A stretch of DNA of 6,217 nt from Streptomyces caniferus (GTDB lineage: Bacteria > Actinomycetota > Actinomycetes > Streptomycetales > Streptomycetaceae). Shown here one piece after another: positions 5,624 to 6,217 of this stretch; the stretch's first letter is position 1; each line of letters begins with the position of its first letter. Under the pieces are notes generated by a model. That model worked only from the letters and a program-made list of their open reading frames with translations. It had not been told where the DNA came from and ran no database searches. A program made the translations under genes and the position numbers. The stretch is taken from assembly GCF_009811555.1 (NCBI RefSeq), contig NZ_BLIN01000006.1:1-6217 (forward strand). Direction: 5' to 3'.

Positions 5624-6181
5624 TCAGCCGATCGAGAAGTCGGCGAACTCGACGTCGCTGAAAGCGATGTGCAGACCGTGGGCCCGGCGGCCCCCTTCGC
5701 GAAAGTAGCCGTGGCCCAGCGCGCGTGCCAGGATCACCGTTTGCTGCTGCTCGCCCGCGCCGGCATCCCAGGCGGCGAACAGCTCCCGGGCGACCTCTCC
5801 CGGCAGGTCCTGGGTGATCCACCGCACCCGCGGATCATCCGAAGACCCTGCTGGCGCGGCGAACCCGAATCGCGCCCTGGTATGGAAGACGAAGCCTTCC
5901 GCCTCGGCCTGGGCACGCCGACGGGCTCGTATCCGGGGCTGCCACCGAGCCAGGACCGCTTCCTCGATCGCCCGGACCTGCATCGGACCCGGCGGACGAC
6001 GTGCTCCTGGCTTCTTCGTCACCCACCGCTGCACGGTGCGCTGCGACACCCCCAGCACGGTGGCCACCCTCTGGGTGGAACCCCGAAGCGCTGCCAGCAG
6101 AAAACGCAGGCGGGCCTCGGTGCTTGAGGGAACAGACCGGGTGCGCAACGCGCGCTCCAAACCCTGCTCGATCTGTCCCAC
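5624..6181 (-). CDS. tpg: Telomere terminal protein Tpg
   Basis: This 185-residue protein resembles Streptomyces Tpg, which is covalently attached to the 5' ends of linear replicons and primes end-patching synthesis at telomeres together with Tap. Matching features, from recalled family sequence, are: an N-terminal AxLRFLLxxL helix; an HTH (about 36-53, STQRVATVLGVSQRTVQRW); a basic stretch ARWQPRIRARRRAQ (78-91); the TRARFGFAAPAGSSDD block (101-116); and an EGGRRAHGLHIAFSDVEFADFSI end. The length equals the usual ~184-185 residues. GTG 6181 is chosen for that length and for GAGAGG five bases upstream; the frame is open further to the window edge. The residue at position 114, reported as the priming Thr in S. 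coelicolor Tpg, is Ser here. It converges on the operon with a 31-bp gap. Its usual partner gene tap lies upstream of tpg, so it would be beyond 6217 if present. Confidence 0.85.
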   Translation of the reverse strand: MGQIEQGLERALRTRSVPSSTEARLRFLLAALRGSTQRVATVLGVSQRTVQRWVTKKPGARRPPGPMQVRAIEEAVLARWQPRIRARRRAQAEAEGFVFHTRARFGFAAPAGSSDDPRVRWITQDLPGEVARELFAAWDAGAGEQQQTVILARALGHGYFREGGRRAHGLHIAFSDVEFADFSIG

Positions 6182-6186
6182 GTCCG

Positions 6187-6192
6187 CCTCTC
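6187..6192 (-). promoter_or_regulatory. Ribosome-binding site for tpg
   Basis: GAGAGG on the minus strand lies 5 bases before GTG 6181-6179. It supports this start over a longer reading frame, which is open upstream to the window edge. Confidence 0.5.
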
Positions 6193-6217
6193 GAAGCGGC
6201 CAGCCGGCAGGGCCGGC

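Noticed and set aside
6203..6217. Telomere-like palindrome: GCCGGC repeated at 6203-6208 and 6212-6217
   Set aside because: Two self-complementary hexamers are common by chance in this GC content, and none of the remembered telomere core sequence is present.

Overview
The window is very GC-rich, and its genes use almost only G- or C-ending codons. Together with a telomere terminal-protein gene (tpg) at the right edge, this points to Streptomyces or a close relative, and to a linear chromosome arm or linear plasmid. Assignments rest on motifs and recalled family resemblance; no database search was possible. Layout: positions 1-274 hold no recognisable gene. Positions 275-430 hold repeated TGTCA-type motifs (an inverted pair, then direct repeats 22 bp apart) that look like one end of a Tn7/Tn5053/Mu-class transposon with transposase-binding sites. 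From about 447 to 5592 four genes run in one direction, probably as one operon. (1) A protein with a transposase-type helix-turn-helix joined to a TnsC/TniB-like AAA ATPase, with an unusual Walker B (Asp-Asn instead of Asp-Glu) and a probable 1-nt deletion near its C terminus. (2) A TniA/TnsB-like DDE transposase with a complete D-D-35-E triad, interrupted by an in-frame TGA that is best explained by two nearby deletions. (3) A compact, intact TnsC/TniB-like ATPase whose GTG start overlaps the transposase stop. (4) A protein of unknown function whose first ~155 residues resemble the ATPase fold without Walker A or Walker B. On the opposite strand, 31 bp downstream and convergent, is tpg.

How the parts would work together (inference): the DDE protein would bind the end repeats and join strands, while the gene 3 ATPase would choose target DNA and activate it. 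The gene 1 fusion and the Walker-less gene 4 product could be regulators or target-immunity/targeting factors, or gene 1 could be a deletion relic of a second element. No TnsA-type nuclease, TniQ or resolvase is visible. The other transposon end is not in the window, so tpg may be cargo of a larger element, or the element may have lost that end inside the replicon arm. With the transposase interrupted, the copy is probably immobile as sequenced unless the lesions are sequencing errors.
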